Assembly: GCA_001816915.1 (NCBI GenBank)
Contig: MHCL01000011.1
Span: 14,462-52,795 of the forward strand
Length of the DNA stretch: 38,334 nucleotides
Direction: 5' to 3'
From: Candidatus Chisholmbacteria bacterium RIFCSPLOWO2_01_FULL_49_14
Lineage (GTDB): Bacteria > Patescibacteriota > Microgenomatia > UBA1400 > Chisholmbacteraceae
The notes below the pieces were generated by a model. That model made no database searches. It worked only from the letters and a program-made list of their open reading frames with translations, and was not told where the DNA came from. Within the stretch, counting starts at the first letter, position 1, and each line of letters opens with the position of its first letter. This document shows positions 6,884 to 13,390 of this stretch, one piece after another. A program made the translations under genes and the position numbers.

Positions 6884-8377
6884 GTAAGAAGATGAAAGCC
6901 GCAAAGAGGTAGCGCTTTTCGCGCCCGCCTCCGCGGAAAGCGCGTCAAATCCGCCTTTTTTGAAACTTGCGGACAGCCGCCGATCAGTTAAAAAGAAGTT
7001 CGAGCCGACAGTTTTTGCCATGATTGATAAATCATGGCAACTATTTTTTGCGCGCGCGATTTTGTGCGCTGAAAGCGCGCTATTTACGAATTCCTGGAAA
7101 GGTTCGAGCCACTCAACGCCGTTTTGGGAAATTTCCTTAATTTTGGAGTTGAGAAGTGATTTTTTTTCTACCATTTCGTTTTTCTTCTTTTGATAATCTT
7201 CAGGGTTGATAATTTTGTCTAAATAGCCCTCGAGCAATCGGTCTAGTTTTTCTTCGGTTTCTTTCAATTGGAATTGATAAGTCGAGACAATCCCTGATGA
7301 TTTATCTTTTTCCTCATTTGCGTCTTTATCCGCCCATTCAAGAAACTTTTTGGCGGCGTGCGGGGGCAAAGAAGCTCGCAAAACAAGTTCTTTTAGTTGT
7401 TCCTCAATTTCCTCTTTATCAATATATTTTTGCGAGCAATTACCCATTTTTTTCGAGCAACGGTAGTAGATATACTCAACTTTTCTATTTGTCCGCTTGT
7501 AATACTTGGTATGTTTTTCTGCCGTGATTGCGCCGCCGCATTCGCCGCACTTAACTAATCCCAGAAAATCAAAAAAGTGTTTATTGTTTTTGACTTTGCG
7601 GCTTTTGAGTTTGACGACCGCTTGGCACTTATCAAAAAGTTTCTTGGAAATTAAGGGTGGATGTTTTCCTTCGTAGAGTTCGCCGCAAAATTTCATCACT
7701 CCATAGTAAAACGGATCAGTCAAAATTCTTTTGACTTTATCAAGGTGGAGTTCGTGACCGGACTTGTTGAAACTTTTATTTTGGTTGAAAAATTTGCGTA
7801 TATCCGCATATCCATAGCCGCCGGTTGCAAAAAGCTGAAAAGCTTTTTGCACATACTTGGCTCGTTTTTTATCAATTTCAATTTTCTTGTTGATGTTTAG
7901 ATAACCAAATGGGGCTTGATTCGGCCACTCGCCTCGGCGGAGTTTTTGGCGATTGCCACGCTTTACATTCTCGGAAAGATTATCAACATAATACTTAGAC
8001 TGATTAAATGCCATCCCTAACATAAACTTGCCTTGCGGTGTGTTCTCAAACCAGAAGCTAGGAAATTTCAGGTCAAGTAATTTTCCTGTATCTAATAAAT
8101 AGATAATCTTACCGCCATCAACAGAATTTCTGGCTAAACGGTCTGGATGCCACGAGATGATACCGGCGGCTTCGCCTCTTTCTATCATCTCTAAAACTTG
8201 AACAAATATTTCCCTTCCGGGTTCTTTAGCGGTTTTACTCTCGGTAATAAAAGAAACGATTTTCAAATTTTCTTTTGCGGCGTGTTCTTCGAGTTCTGCA
8301 ACTTGTGCCTCAATAGACAAAATTTGTCTGTCTGGTTCGTCTGTAGATTTCCTGCAATAAGCGATGTATTTAATCAT
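6821..8377 (-). CDS. Large serine recombinase
   Basis: 518 aa. The N-terminal resolvase domain opens with YIAYCRKSTDEPDRQ (catalytic Ser in CRKS, about residue 11) and keeps SWHPDRLARN with the catalytic Arg residues. Next come a recombinase domain (NQAPFGYLNI..., HLDKVKRILTDPFYYGVM) and a zinc ribbon (CGECGGAIT...YYRCSKK...C, about 280-320). A coiled-coil region and a conserved LGSN-like C-terminal block (VGSNFFLTDRRLSASF) follow. It catalyses site-specific DNA integration, excision or inversion through a phosphoserine link. About 33 C-terminal codons lie in the left 103-bp inverted repeat, and the last 20 or so are antisense to tRNA-Gln, which supplies the stop. AGGAG lies 14 nt before the start. 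The gene is visibly AT-richer than its neighbours, consistent with transfer. Confidence 0.92.
   Translation of the reverse strand: MIKYIAYCRKSTDEPDRQILSIEAQVAELEEHAAKENLKIVSFITESKTAKEPGREIFVQVLEMIERGEAAGIISWHPDRLARNSVDGGKIIYLLDTGKLLDLKFPSFWFENTPQGKFMLGMAFNQSKYYVDNLSENVKRGNRQKLRRGEWPNQAPFGYLNINKKIEIDKKRAKYVQKAFQLFATGGYGYADIRKFFNQNKSFNKSGHELHLDKVKRILTDPFYYGVMKFCGELYEGKHPPLISKKLFDKCQAVVKLKSRKVKNNKHFFDFLGLVKCGECGGAITAEKHTKYYKRTNRKVEYIYYRCSKKMGNCSQKYIDKEEIEEQLKELVLRASLPPHAAKKFLEWADKDANEEKDKSSGIVSTYQFQLKETEEKLDRLLEGYLDKIINPEDYQKKKNEMVEKKSLLNSKIKEISQNGVEWLEPFQEFVNSALSAHKIARAKNSCHDLSIMAKTVGSNFFLTDRRLSASFKKGGFDALSAEAGAKSATSLRLSSSYWLRGMDSNHHTRLQRPVSYH
6880..6982 (+). repeat. Inverted repeat IR1, left arm (103 bp)
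   Basis: Aligns without gaps to the reverse complement of 8479-8581 with about nine mismatches. It begins with the tRNA-Gln discriminator and CCA (GCCAG) and runs into recombinase C-terminal coding sequence. Confidence 0.93.
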
Positions 8378-8427
8378 ATTTTTTTATATTATCTCCTAAA
8401 AGTTCTTTAAGCGAATGATAGTGAGCA

Positions 8428-8455
8428 GGGCTTCTTTCCAAGAAGCCCAATTTTT
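8428..8455 (+). terminator. Rho-independent terminator-like hairpin
   Basis: GGGCTTCTT-TCC-AAGAAGCCC followed by AATTTTT: a 9-bp stem, 3-nt loop and T-run on the plus strand. It sits just upstream of the leftward recombinase gene and faces away from it, so it would block transcription leaving the element rather than end a visible gene. Confidence 0.6.
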
Positions 8456-8478
8456 GCGTTTTTTCTTCTTTCTTTTTC

Positions 8479-8581
8479 CGGCGGCTGTCCGCAAGTTTCA
8501 GAAAAGGCGGATTTGACGTGCTTTCCGCGGAGGCGGGCGCGGAAAGCGCTACCTCTCGACGGCTTTCTTCTCTTTACTGGC
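8479..8581 (-). repeat. Inverted repeat IR1, right arm (103 bp)
   Basis: Partner of 6880-6982. It ends in CTGGC at 8577-8581 and overlaps the next repeat, IR2, by two bases. Confidence 0.93.
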
Positions 8582-8676
8582 TGGCCGTTTACAAAAAATG
8601 TCGAACTTCAATGTGTTAGCTCGCCGCTTCGCGGCTCGCTTGCTCCGGCGCGGCGCCCCCACCCGCCGCGCCTCCG
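8580..8676 (+). repeat. Inverted repeat IR2, left arm (97 bp)
   Basis: Reverse complement of 10091-10185, with a 2-nt indel in a hairpin tip and a few substitutions clustered at 8610-8615. Contains GGCCGTTTACAAAAAATGTC and a GC-rich outer half (GCGCGGCGCCCCCACCCGCC). Its own small hairpin CCGCTTCGCGG differs from the partner's GCCTTCGGC but keeps the pairing. Confidence 0.93.
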
Positions 8677-8740
8677 AAACTGTCGACTCGTATCCTAAAA
8701 GAAAAAACGCAAAAAATTTAAAGAACTTTTTATTAACTCA

Positions 8741-8823
8741 AATGGCCGCCCCGGTTGTAGTCAAACCCTTTCGGATCTGCCCGAGACGGCCATTAAAAAA
8801 TCCGAAAGTTGGTTTGACTACAA
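8741..8823 (+). other. Long hairpin with possible pseudoknot upstream of the TrpD-like gene
   Basis: TTGTAGTCAAACC (8755-8767) plus CTTTCGGAT (8768-8776) pair perfectly with ATCCGAAAG (8800-8808) plus GGTTTGACTACAA (8811-8823): 22 pairs with a 2-nt bulge. CGGCCATT in the loop (8787-8794) is fully complementary to AATGGCCG just upstream (8741-8748), allowing a pseudoknot or a switch between two folds. It may be a leader RNA controlling the downstream gene or a recombination site. The function is unknown. Confidence 0.6.
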
Positions 8824-8930
8824 ATACACTATACTAATTTTCAACCAAGAAAACAATAGTAGTTGTGCTACTCAACTTTTAAGAAAAGCGGTATAATTTA
8901 GTAGGAAGATCTAAATTAATTGTTTAACCT

Positions 8931-10022
8931 ATGCTTTCAGATATCATACCCCTTATCCAAAAAGTAACAGAACGAGAAAATCTTACTGTCGCTGAAACGG
9001 AAAGAGCTTTTACTATTCTTACGAAAGAGGACCTAGAGGGGTACTACTTTTTTGTTTTTCTTGCAGCGTTACACGCAAAAGGCGAAACTTCTGATGAACT
9101 TCTTGGCTACATACGCCGTACAGAAAAACTTGCTCCGCCACACAGCATCAAACTTGGAGATGATGTCATTGAAATAGCCGGAACTGGAGGTGATAAGTTA
9201 AAAACACTGAATGTTAGCACTGCGGTAGCTTTTATCTTGGCAAGTCTTGGAATTTACGTACCGAAACAATCTTTCTTTGCTGTAGCAGGTGTGACTGGAA
9301 GCGGTGATTTATTGGGTGCTTTTGGAGTTGACGTTATGAAAATTTCATTGAGCGGTATAGACAAAATTACGGAACTTTTACAGAAAACAAGGGTTGCTAC
9401 TTTTGTTGTTAACTTTATGGCTGACCCAAAAGAAATTAGGGGTATTTTAACCTGGGCAAAAAAACGACAAGAGCTTAATTTAAACCATTTGACGATTTTT
9501 CATTTAGCCGCAAATGTTTATAACCCATTTCCGATGAAAAGCAGAATATATGGAGTATTTGACTACAAGTATCTTCGTGTACTTGCAGAACTATTTCAGA
9601 AACTCAAATTCGAGCGCGGTCTTGTATTTCATGGCGAGGGTGGATTAGATGAGGTATCCAACATTGGGGAAACTCAGTTTATTGAATTTTCTCAGTCAGG
9701 ATTAAAAGAATATAAGTTATCACCAAAGGATTTTGGAGTGCCCGTGGCGAAACAGGAAGAAATACAAGCAACAAGTAGAGAAAAAAATATTCAGGATTTT
9801 CTTAAAATTATTTATAACAAAGAGCGGGGTCCCAAACGTGATTTAGTAGCGATAAATACTTCAGTCGCTCTCTATACTTTAGGTAAAATAAAGTTGTGGA
9901 AAGATGGAACTGAATTGGCGAAAAAACAACTCGAATCTGGAAGGGTAGCGCAAGTATTTGAAAACTATATTAGCGTAGCTGGCGACTTTAGCCTTTTACA
10001 GAAATACCTTGCTAACTTATAA
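8931..10022 (+). CDS. TrpD-family (anthranilate phosphoribosyltransferase-like) protein, substrate uncertain
   Basis: 363 aa, normal TrpD length. It keeps the PRPP-binding GTGGD (84-88), NVST (94-97), GSGD (123-126) and the C-terminal HGEGGLDE (234-241). The KHGNR motif is replaced by PKQSFFAVAG (111-120), and the conserved R-T-x-F-N-x-x-G-P-L region reads HLTIFHLAANVYNP (186-199), lacking the anthranilate-contacting Arg. There are no other trp genes in the window. It probably handles another ring substrate with a phosphorylated ribose donor, or is only a fold relative. A TATAAT at 8892-8897 may be its -10 box. It lies alone inside the IR2 repeats and is AT-rich, so it looks like cargo. Confidence 0.75.
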   Translation: MLSDIIPLIQKVTERENLTVAETERAFTILTKEDLEGYYFFVFLAALHAKGETSDELLGYIRRTEKLAPPHSIKLGDDVIEIAGTGGDKLKTLNVSTAVAFILASLGIYVPKQSFFAVAGVTGSGDLLGAFGVDVMKISLSGIDKITELLQKTRVATFVVNFMADPKEIRGILTWAKKRQELNLNHLTIFHLAANVYNPFPMKSRIYGVFDYKYLRVLAELFQKLKFERGLVFHGEGGLDEVSNIGETQFIEFSQSGLKEYKLSPKDFGVPVAKQEEIQATSREKNIQDFLKIIYNKERGPKRDLVAINTSVALYTLGKIKLWKDGTELAKKQLESGRVAQVFENYISVAGDFSLLQKYLANL

Positions 10023-10090
10023 AGTTAAGGGTTGTTCTCAACTTTCTTGGTGATTGTGAAGCAATCGCAAATCGCGCGCGCAAAAAATAG

Positions 10091-10185
10091 CGGAGGCGCG
10101 GCGGGTGGGGGCGCCGCGCTGGAGCAAGCGAGGCCGAAGGCCGAGCTAATTAAATGAAGTTCGACATTTTTTGTAAACGGCCAGC
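10091..10185 (-). repeat. Inverted repeat IR2, right arm (95 bp)
   Basis: Partner of 8580-8676. It ends GGCCAGC at 10179-10185, where sequence unrelated to the island begins. Confidence 0.93.
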
Positions 10186-10220
10186 ATGAAGAAGACTGTT
10201 TTGAAGAATGTTAGATCTAC

Positions 10221-10604
10221 TTATTGCTCGTGTTCATACGCCCATTTGGCTTCTGCGGCTGTTTTATGTACGGTTCCTTCCGGATGTTCAGGTGGCGAGT
10301 AAATCGTATAGAGTCTCAGCGGCATATCCGATGATGTGTTGATGATGTTGTGATTCTCTCCTGCCGGAATAATCACCGAATCTCCGTCTTTTACAACGTA
10401 TTCATCTTGGCCGATGATCGCTTTCCCCTCTCCTGATTCAAAGCGAAAAAACTGGTCGTGATTTTCATGGACCTCGGCTCCAATTTCTTCACCTGGTTGA
10501 AGCGTCATCAGGACCAGTTGGCAATTCGGTCCGGTGAACAGCACTTTGCGGAAGAAATCATTCGCAAGGGTATCTTCCTCAATATGTCCAAAATAACCTT
10601 TCAT
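10221..10604 (-). CDS. Small cupin-domain protein
   Basis: 127 aa. Single cupin barrel: PGEEIGAEVHENHDQFFRFESG (about 38-59, with the H-x-x-H-D-Q-x-x-x metal motif) and GDSVIIPAGENHNIIN (second motif with its His). The family includes sugar isomerases, dioxygenases and binding proteins; this stand-alone form has no assigned substrate. The ATG at 10604 was chosen because a perfect AGGAGG lies 8 nt upstream. A GTG three codons earlier overlaps that site and is unlikely. Confidence 0.88.
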   Translation of the reverse strand: MKGYFGHIEEDTLANDFFRKVLFTGPNCQLVLMTLQPGEEIGAEVHENHDQFFRFESGEGKAIIGQDEYVVKDGDSVIIPAGENHNIINTSSDMPLRLYTIYSPPEHPEGTVHKTAAEAKWAYEHEQ

Positions 10605-10744
10605 AGTATTCACCTCCTTTAAAAATAATTTACTTCTCTCTTATTTTACTGTTTTCAGCTCTCATTTTACAGAAGATGGTATTTACTTTATTACACCGGA
10701 TAAGATTAATATTGGCCGAGTAATATGATAAAATTAAGTAAACA

Positions 10745-10774
10745 GCCGCGGTGCTGGGAGCGACTTGGTAGACA
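10745..10774 (+). pseudogene. Decayed tRNA-Leu 5' half before HNH gene
   Basis: GCCGCGG-TG has the acceptor-plus-TG form of the local tRNA-Leu genes. GCG-ACTTGGTAGAC resembles their D-arm (GCG-GAACTGGCAGAC), with six extra bases (CTGGGA) in the D-stem. No matching 3' half is present. The similarity is weaker than in the other tRNA relics. Confidence 0.45.
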
Positions 10775-10821
10775 TGGAGGACAAGGTTGCAAAAGCGTTT
10801 GCCAAATGGTAGGCTCGGATC

Positions 10822-11289
10822 GTGAAGACCAGAACCTGGACAGAATCACAATTACGTCGAGCAGTAAAGAACTCGAGAAGTATTCGGCAGGTTCTAAAAG
10901 CACTGAAACTTCGAGAGGCCGGAGGCAACTATGCACAGATCAAGAAGTATTTGCACTTTTATAAAGTGGACACATCTCATATTAAAGGTAGGGGTTGGAA
11001 TAAAGGGTTAAGAGGAACTGGACATCCAAAACTTTCGCTTGCGGAAATACTCGTACGCGGGAGCACTTTTCAGAGTTATAAATTAAGAAATCGCTTATTC
11101 TTGTCAGAAATCAAAGCGAAGCATTGTGAAAAGTGTGGTTGGGCTGAGAGGTCTTTGGATGGCCGTCTTCCTCTTGAACTTGATCATATCAACGGAGATA
11201 GCACCGATAATCGTTTGAGCAACTTACGGATTCTCTGTCCCAATTGTCATAGCCTTCAGCCTACCCATCGCGGCAGAAACAGAAAATAA
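10822..11289 (+). CDS. HNH endonuclease beside tRNA-Leu(TAA)
   Basis: 155 aa, GTG start (an in-frame TAG lies four codons upstream). The N-terminal region TWTESQLRRAVKNSRSI...GGNYAQIKKYL is a helix-turn-helix-like DNA-binding part typical of small free-standing HNH proteins. The nuclease has CEKC (102-105), LELDHINGD (118-126), N130 and N134, and CPNC (139-142), giving a zinc-stabilised HNH fold. It probably nicks or cuts DNA as a homing-type enzyme. The stop lies 3 nt before tRNA-Leu(TAA), and a tRNA-Leu-like 5' relic lies just upstream, the same arrangement as the GIY-YIG gene at tRNA-His. Confidence 0.88.
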   Translation: MKTRTWTESQLRRAVKNSRSIRQVLKALKLREAGGNYAQIKKYLHFYKVDTSHIKGRGWNKGLRGTGHPKLSLAEILVRGSTFQSYKLRNRLFLSEIKAKHCEKCGWAERSLDGRLPLELDHINGDSTDNRLSNLRILCPNCHSLQPTHRGRNRK

Positions 11290-11292
11290 TGT

Positions 11293-11378
11293 GGTCCGGT
11301 GGTGAAACTGGTATACACGCAGCACTTAAAATGCTGTCCCTTATAAGAGGGGTGTGGGTTCGAATCCCACCCGGACCA
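11293..11378 (+). tRNA. tRNA-Leu(TAA)
   Basis: Type II tRNA. Acceptor GGTCCGG/CCGGACC, anticodon arm CAGCA-CTTAAAA-TGCTG (TAA). Confidence 0.95.
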
Positions 11379-11408
11379 CTATTGGAGATTGACTCAAATC
11401 CAACTGTT

Positions 11409-11528
11409 ATGAAATCAAAAGAAATTCTACAAGTCGACGCTGAGGGTAAAAAAAGCCCTGCGTCGAAGCTCTTAAAAATAGCCGTCATTGCCGTCGGTGC
11501 AGCTGTCGTGATTAATCTCTTGGCATGA
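11409..11528 (+). CDS. 39-aa single-pass membrane peptide
   Basis: A charged N-terminus (MKSKEILQVDAEGKK) is followed by one hydrophobic helix, LLKIAVIAVGAAVVINLLA. It starts 31 nt after tRNA-Leu and ends 40 nt before tRNA-Pro. No ribosome site is clear. It is plausible as a small membrane peptide but unrecognised, and could be chance. Confidence 0.4.
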   Translation: MKSKEILQVDAEGKKSPASKLLKIAVIAVGAAVVINLLA

Positions 11529-11567
11529 CTTCTCGGGGTGAGAACATGCTGGTTGTATATTCGAGTA

Positions 11568-11639
11568 CGGAGCGTAGTTCATCGGTAGAACGCTCGGTTT
11601 GGGACCGAGAGGTACAGGGTTCAATTCCCTGCGCTCCGA
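11568..11639 (+). tRNA. tRNA-Pro(TGG)
   Basis: Acceptor CGGAGCG/CGCTCCG, anticodon arm CTCGG-TTTGGGA-CCGAG (TGG). Confidence 0.95.
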
Positions 11640-11719
11640 CAGAATAAATTTGCGTAGTGAGAGACCGTTTAATGTAAAATTGACTAGCAGTTTACACTGA
11701 GAAAATAGAGTTTCGAAGT

Positions 11720-11790
11720 GCGGGATTAGTTGATCGGCTCAACATTTGCTTTCCAAGCAAAAAAGAGGGGTTCGACTCCCCTATCCCGCT
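11720..11790 (+). tRNA. tRNA-Gly(TCC)
   Basis: Acceptor GCGGGAT/ATCCCGC, anticodon arm TTTGC-TTTCCAA-GCAAA (TCC). Its last 17 nt plus one base are repeated at 12119-12136, beyond a GIY-YIG gene. Confidence 0.95.
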
Positions 11791-11822
11791 CCCGTCTTTC
11801 GCTAAAGCTACAGACGGTAGCA

Positions 11823-12071
11823 ATGTATTACGTTTATATACTAAAGAGTTTAAAATCTGGTGTTCTTTATTACGGTTATACAGAGGATCTTAGAAAAAGA
11901 GTTAGAGAACATAACACTGGTAAATCTAAGTTTACAAAAGGTCTTATGCCTTGGAAATTAGTATGGTATTCTGCTTTTAAAGGCGTACGGAAGGCTAAAG
12001 ATTTTGAACTCTACATTAAATCAGGATCCGGCAAAGCCTTTGTGTATAAAAGATTAGTGGATGTAACTTGA
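11823..12071 (+). CDS. Small GIY-YIG nuclease-family protein
   Basis: 82 aa, a single domain. YVY (3-5) and YYG (16-18) stand in the GIY and YIG places, followed by the helix Arg residues LRKRVREHN, W44 and the AKDFELYIK block with the metal-binding Glu. This is the free-standing GIY-YIG type (UPF0213/COG2827-like). Known members are structure- or sequence-selective nucleases; its own target is unknown. It lies 32 nt after tRNA-Gly(TCC), inside direct and inverted repeats, which suggests it acts on this tRNA locus. The GIY-YIG gene beside tRNA-His has the same length. Confidence 0.85.
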   Translation: MYYVYILKSLKSGVLYYGYTEDLRKRVREHNTGKSKFTKGLMPWKLVWYSAFKGVRKAKDFELYIKSGSGKAFVYKRLVDVT

Positions 12072-12118
12072 AAGAAAAACGGCAGTGAAGATAGAGGTGT
12101 TCCGAAGCTTTAGCGAAG

Positions 12119-12136
12119 GACTCCCCTATCCCGCTC
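12119..12136 (+). repeat. Duplicated 3' end of tRNA-Gly(TCC)
   Basis: Exact 18-bp copy of 11774-11791. It lacks the rest of the tRNA. Confidence 0.9.
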
Positions 12137-12154
12137 ACAAGTGGGGTCAAGCAT

Positions 12155-12595
12155 ATGACTTGGACAAAAGACCAAATAGCTCCTTATCTTGGACAACAAA
12201 TATCCGAATGGCGTTCTAGCCAATTACATGAACGCGGAAAAAAATATTTGGGGCGTGATGTTCCAGATGAGTACTTTAAAATTCAGGATTTTTGTGCTGC
12301 ACAAGGAACTTCCCAAGATTCACTAGTACCTGATTTAACAGTTACATTGCAGGGAGTTGAATATATTATTCAAGCGGGAACCGGCAAACACCCAGAGATG
12401 TTAACTCAAGAGACGCTCCGCCAAACAATGAGTTATCTGAACCGGGAAGATTTATTTGAAAGGGGTGCTCTACGTCAATATCCCAATTTTTTAGAAATCG
12501 TAAAAGAGGAATTAGTTAAGCTACCAAGTGGTAAGACAGTACTTGATATGTTAGGACAGATTCCGGAATATCAAGATTTATTTGGAAATCTCTAA
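12155..12595 (+). CDS. Hypothetical protein
   Basis: 146 aa, not recognised. It starts MTWTKDQIAPYLGQQISEWR and has predicted strands around LTVTLQGVEYIIQAGTGKHPEM, then a helical, charged C-terminal half. There is no membrane segment or signal peptide. It begins 18 nt after the duplicated tRNA-Gly end, so it flanks or belongs to that insertion zone, and is AT-rich like the island genes. Its downstream spacer AAATCGCGC..GCGGAGGCG resembles the spacer before IR2 right (about 10070-10098). Confidence 0.6.
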   Translation: MTWTKDQIAPYLGQQISEWRSSQLHERGKKYLGRDVPDEYFKIQDFCAAQGTSQDSLVPDLTVTLQGVEYIIQAGTGKHPEMLTQETLRQTMSYLNREDLFERGALRQYPNFLEIVKEELVKLPSGKTVLDMLGQIPEYQDLFGNL

Positions 12596-12599
12596 AAAA

Positions 12600-12730
12600 T
12601 TCATAAATCGCGCATAAGAAAAGCGGAGGCGAGGCCACATTCGGCTTCGCTCAGTGTAAACTAGGCCGAGCCGGCTTGTCCCGAGCGAAGTCGAGAGAAG
12701 CTGCGACACTACGGGTTTTAGCGAAAGGAG
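12600..12730. repeat. Spacer with dispersed inverted-repeat relics
   Basis: No gene is seen. It contains GGCTTCGCTCAGTGTAAA (12643-12660) and CTTGTCCCGAGCGAAGTCGA (12675-12694), members of a small repeat family also seen near 2315-2335 and 32362-32381. Confidence 0.4.
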
Positions 12731-12763
12731 GTTATGATTTTTTCGAAAGTCAGCTCTAATAAA

Positions 12764-13351
12764 CTATCTCGATCCCAACTCCAATTTGGCCAGCATCTCC
12801 TCGAGAGTAGCTTCCAATTCTTTAATTTGCGAACCACCTGCAAAGGCCATCACTCCATACACCTGGCCATCAATTGTGGTGTAATAATAAGTGAGACAAC
12901 CCAAACCACAGGTATAAACTTTCTTAAAATTTCTTCCGTTTAAGGAAACGTCGCTCACAACAGACGGATTTTCTCCTGGTAATGCTTTGTGTCTTTCGGC
13001 GATCCAATCAGACAAATCACCGTCGGTCTTTTGGGGAATCATCACCACGAGGCGAGCGCCGTCATAAAATTCAGTCTGGTCCTTTTGGGTCGGGCCGATA
13101 AACTCAACTGTTATCAAATCACCGCTTTCAAAAACCCATGTGGTGGTATTCATGGACCAAGATAGTGGGTAGGGGAAAACAATCTGATACTTGGTATTTA
13201 CATACCTGCCCCACTTAAGCTGGGTGGCATAATCATCAAATTTACCCCCCTCCGGCAATTGCAGTTTTGGCTGCCCGGTAATTCTTATTCTTACCAATAC
13301 TAAAACAATCACTGCCAATGCTAAAAAAACCAATTTGGTTTTTGTGTTCAT
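12764..13351 (-). CDS. Membrane-anchored hypothetical (PsbP-like fold possible)
   Basis: 195 aa. One N-terminal transmembrane helix (LVFLALAVIVLVLVRI, about 7-22), then an extracytoplasmic domain. The YVNTKYQIVFPYPLSW motif and the alternating strand pattern resemble the small PsbP/Mog1-type domains common in surface proteins of these bacteria. Two Cys (CGLGC) may form a disulfide. It is divergent from the secreted protein at 13391, with a 39-bp shared gap. No enzymatic motif is seen. Confidence 0.6.
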   Translation of the reverse strand: MNTKTKLVFLALAVIVLVLVRIRITGQPKLQLPEGGKFDDYATQLKWGRYVNTKYQIVFPYPLSWSMNTTTWVFESGDLITVEFIGPTQKDQTEFYDGARLVVMIPQKTDGDLSDWIAERHKALPGENPSVVSDVSLNGRNFKKVYTCGLGCLTYYYTTIDGQVYGVMAFAGGSQIKELEATLEEMLAKLELGSR

Positions 13352-13390
13352 GTTTTAAATACTAACACAGTGTGTGCTACCATACCATTG

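Larger units (their letters stand above)
8398..8730. repeat. Mirrored AT-rich leader segments around the module junction
   Basis: AAAAGTTCTTTAA (8398-8410) is the exact reverse complement of 8718-8730. ATTTTTGCGTTTTTTCTT (8450-8467) is the reverse complement of 8699-8717 apart from one T. Both flank the GC-rich repeat arms, so the divergent recombinase and TrpD-like genes have related leaders. The left copy carries an extra 40-nt segment with a hairpin. Confidence 0.75.
6880..10185. mobile_element. Integrated island at tRNA-Gln: recombinase module plus TrpD-like module
   Basis: Two modules lie back to back: IR1-recombinase-IR1' (6880-8581) and IR2-TrpD-like-IR2' (8580-10185). GCCAG or its complement CTGGC occurs at all four outer repeat ends (6880-6884, 8577-8581, 8581-8585, 10180-10184). 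The outermost copies could be the crossover core or target duplication. Both cargo genes are AT-rich relative to the flanks. The left end uses the 3' end of a tRNA, a common integration target. The second module may be a non-autonomous partner mobilised by the same recombinase; that is inference. Confidence 0.75.
11774..12136 (+). mobile_element. About 345-bp GIY-YIG mini-element at tRNA-Gly 3' end
   Basis: GACTCCCCTATCCCGCTC occurs at 11774-11791 (end of tRNA-Gly) and again at 12119-12136. Between the copies are a 12-bp inverted pair, TTCGCTAAAGCT (11798-11809) and AGCTTTAGCGAA (12106-12117), and one 82-aa GIY-YIG gene. The tRNA stays intact and its 3' end is duplicated, as when an element integrates into or homes to a tRNA gene. 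Confidence 0.72.

Noticed and set aside
8598-8837. 79-aa open frame through the IR2 left arm
   Set aside because: It lies inside repeat and hairpin sequence and has no protein-like features.
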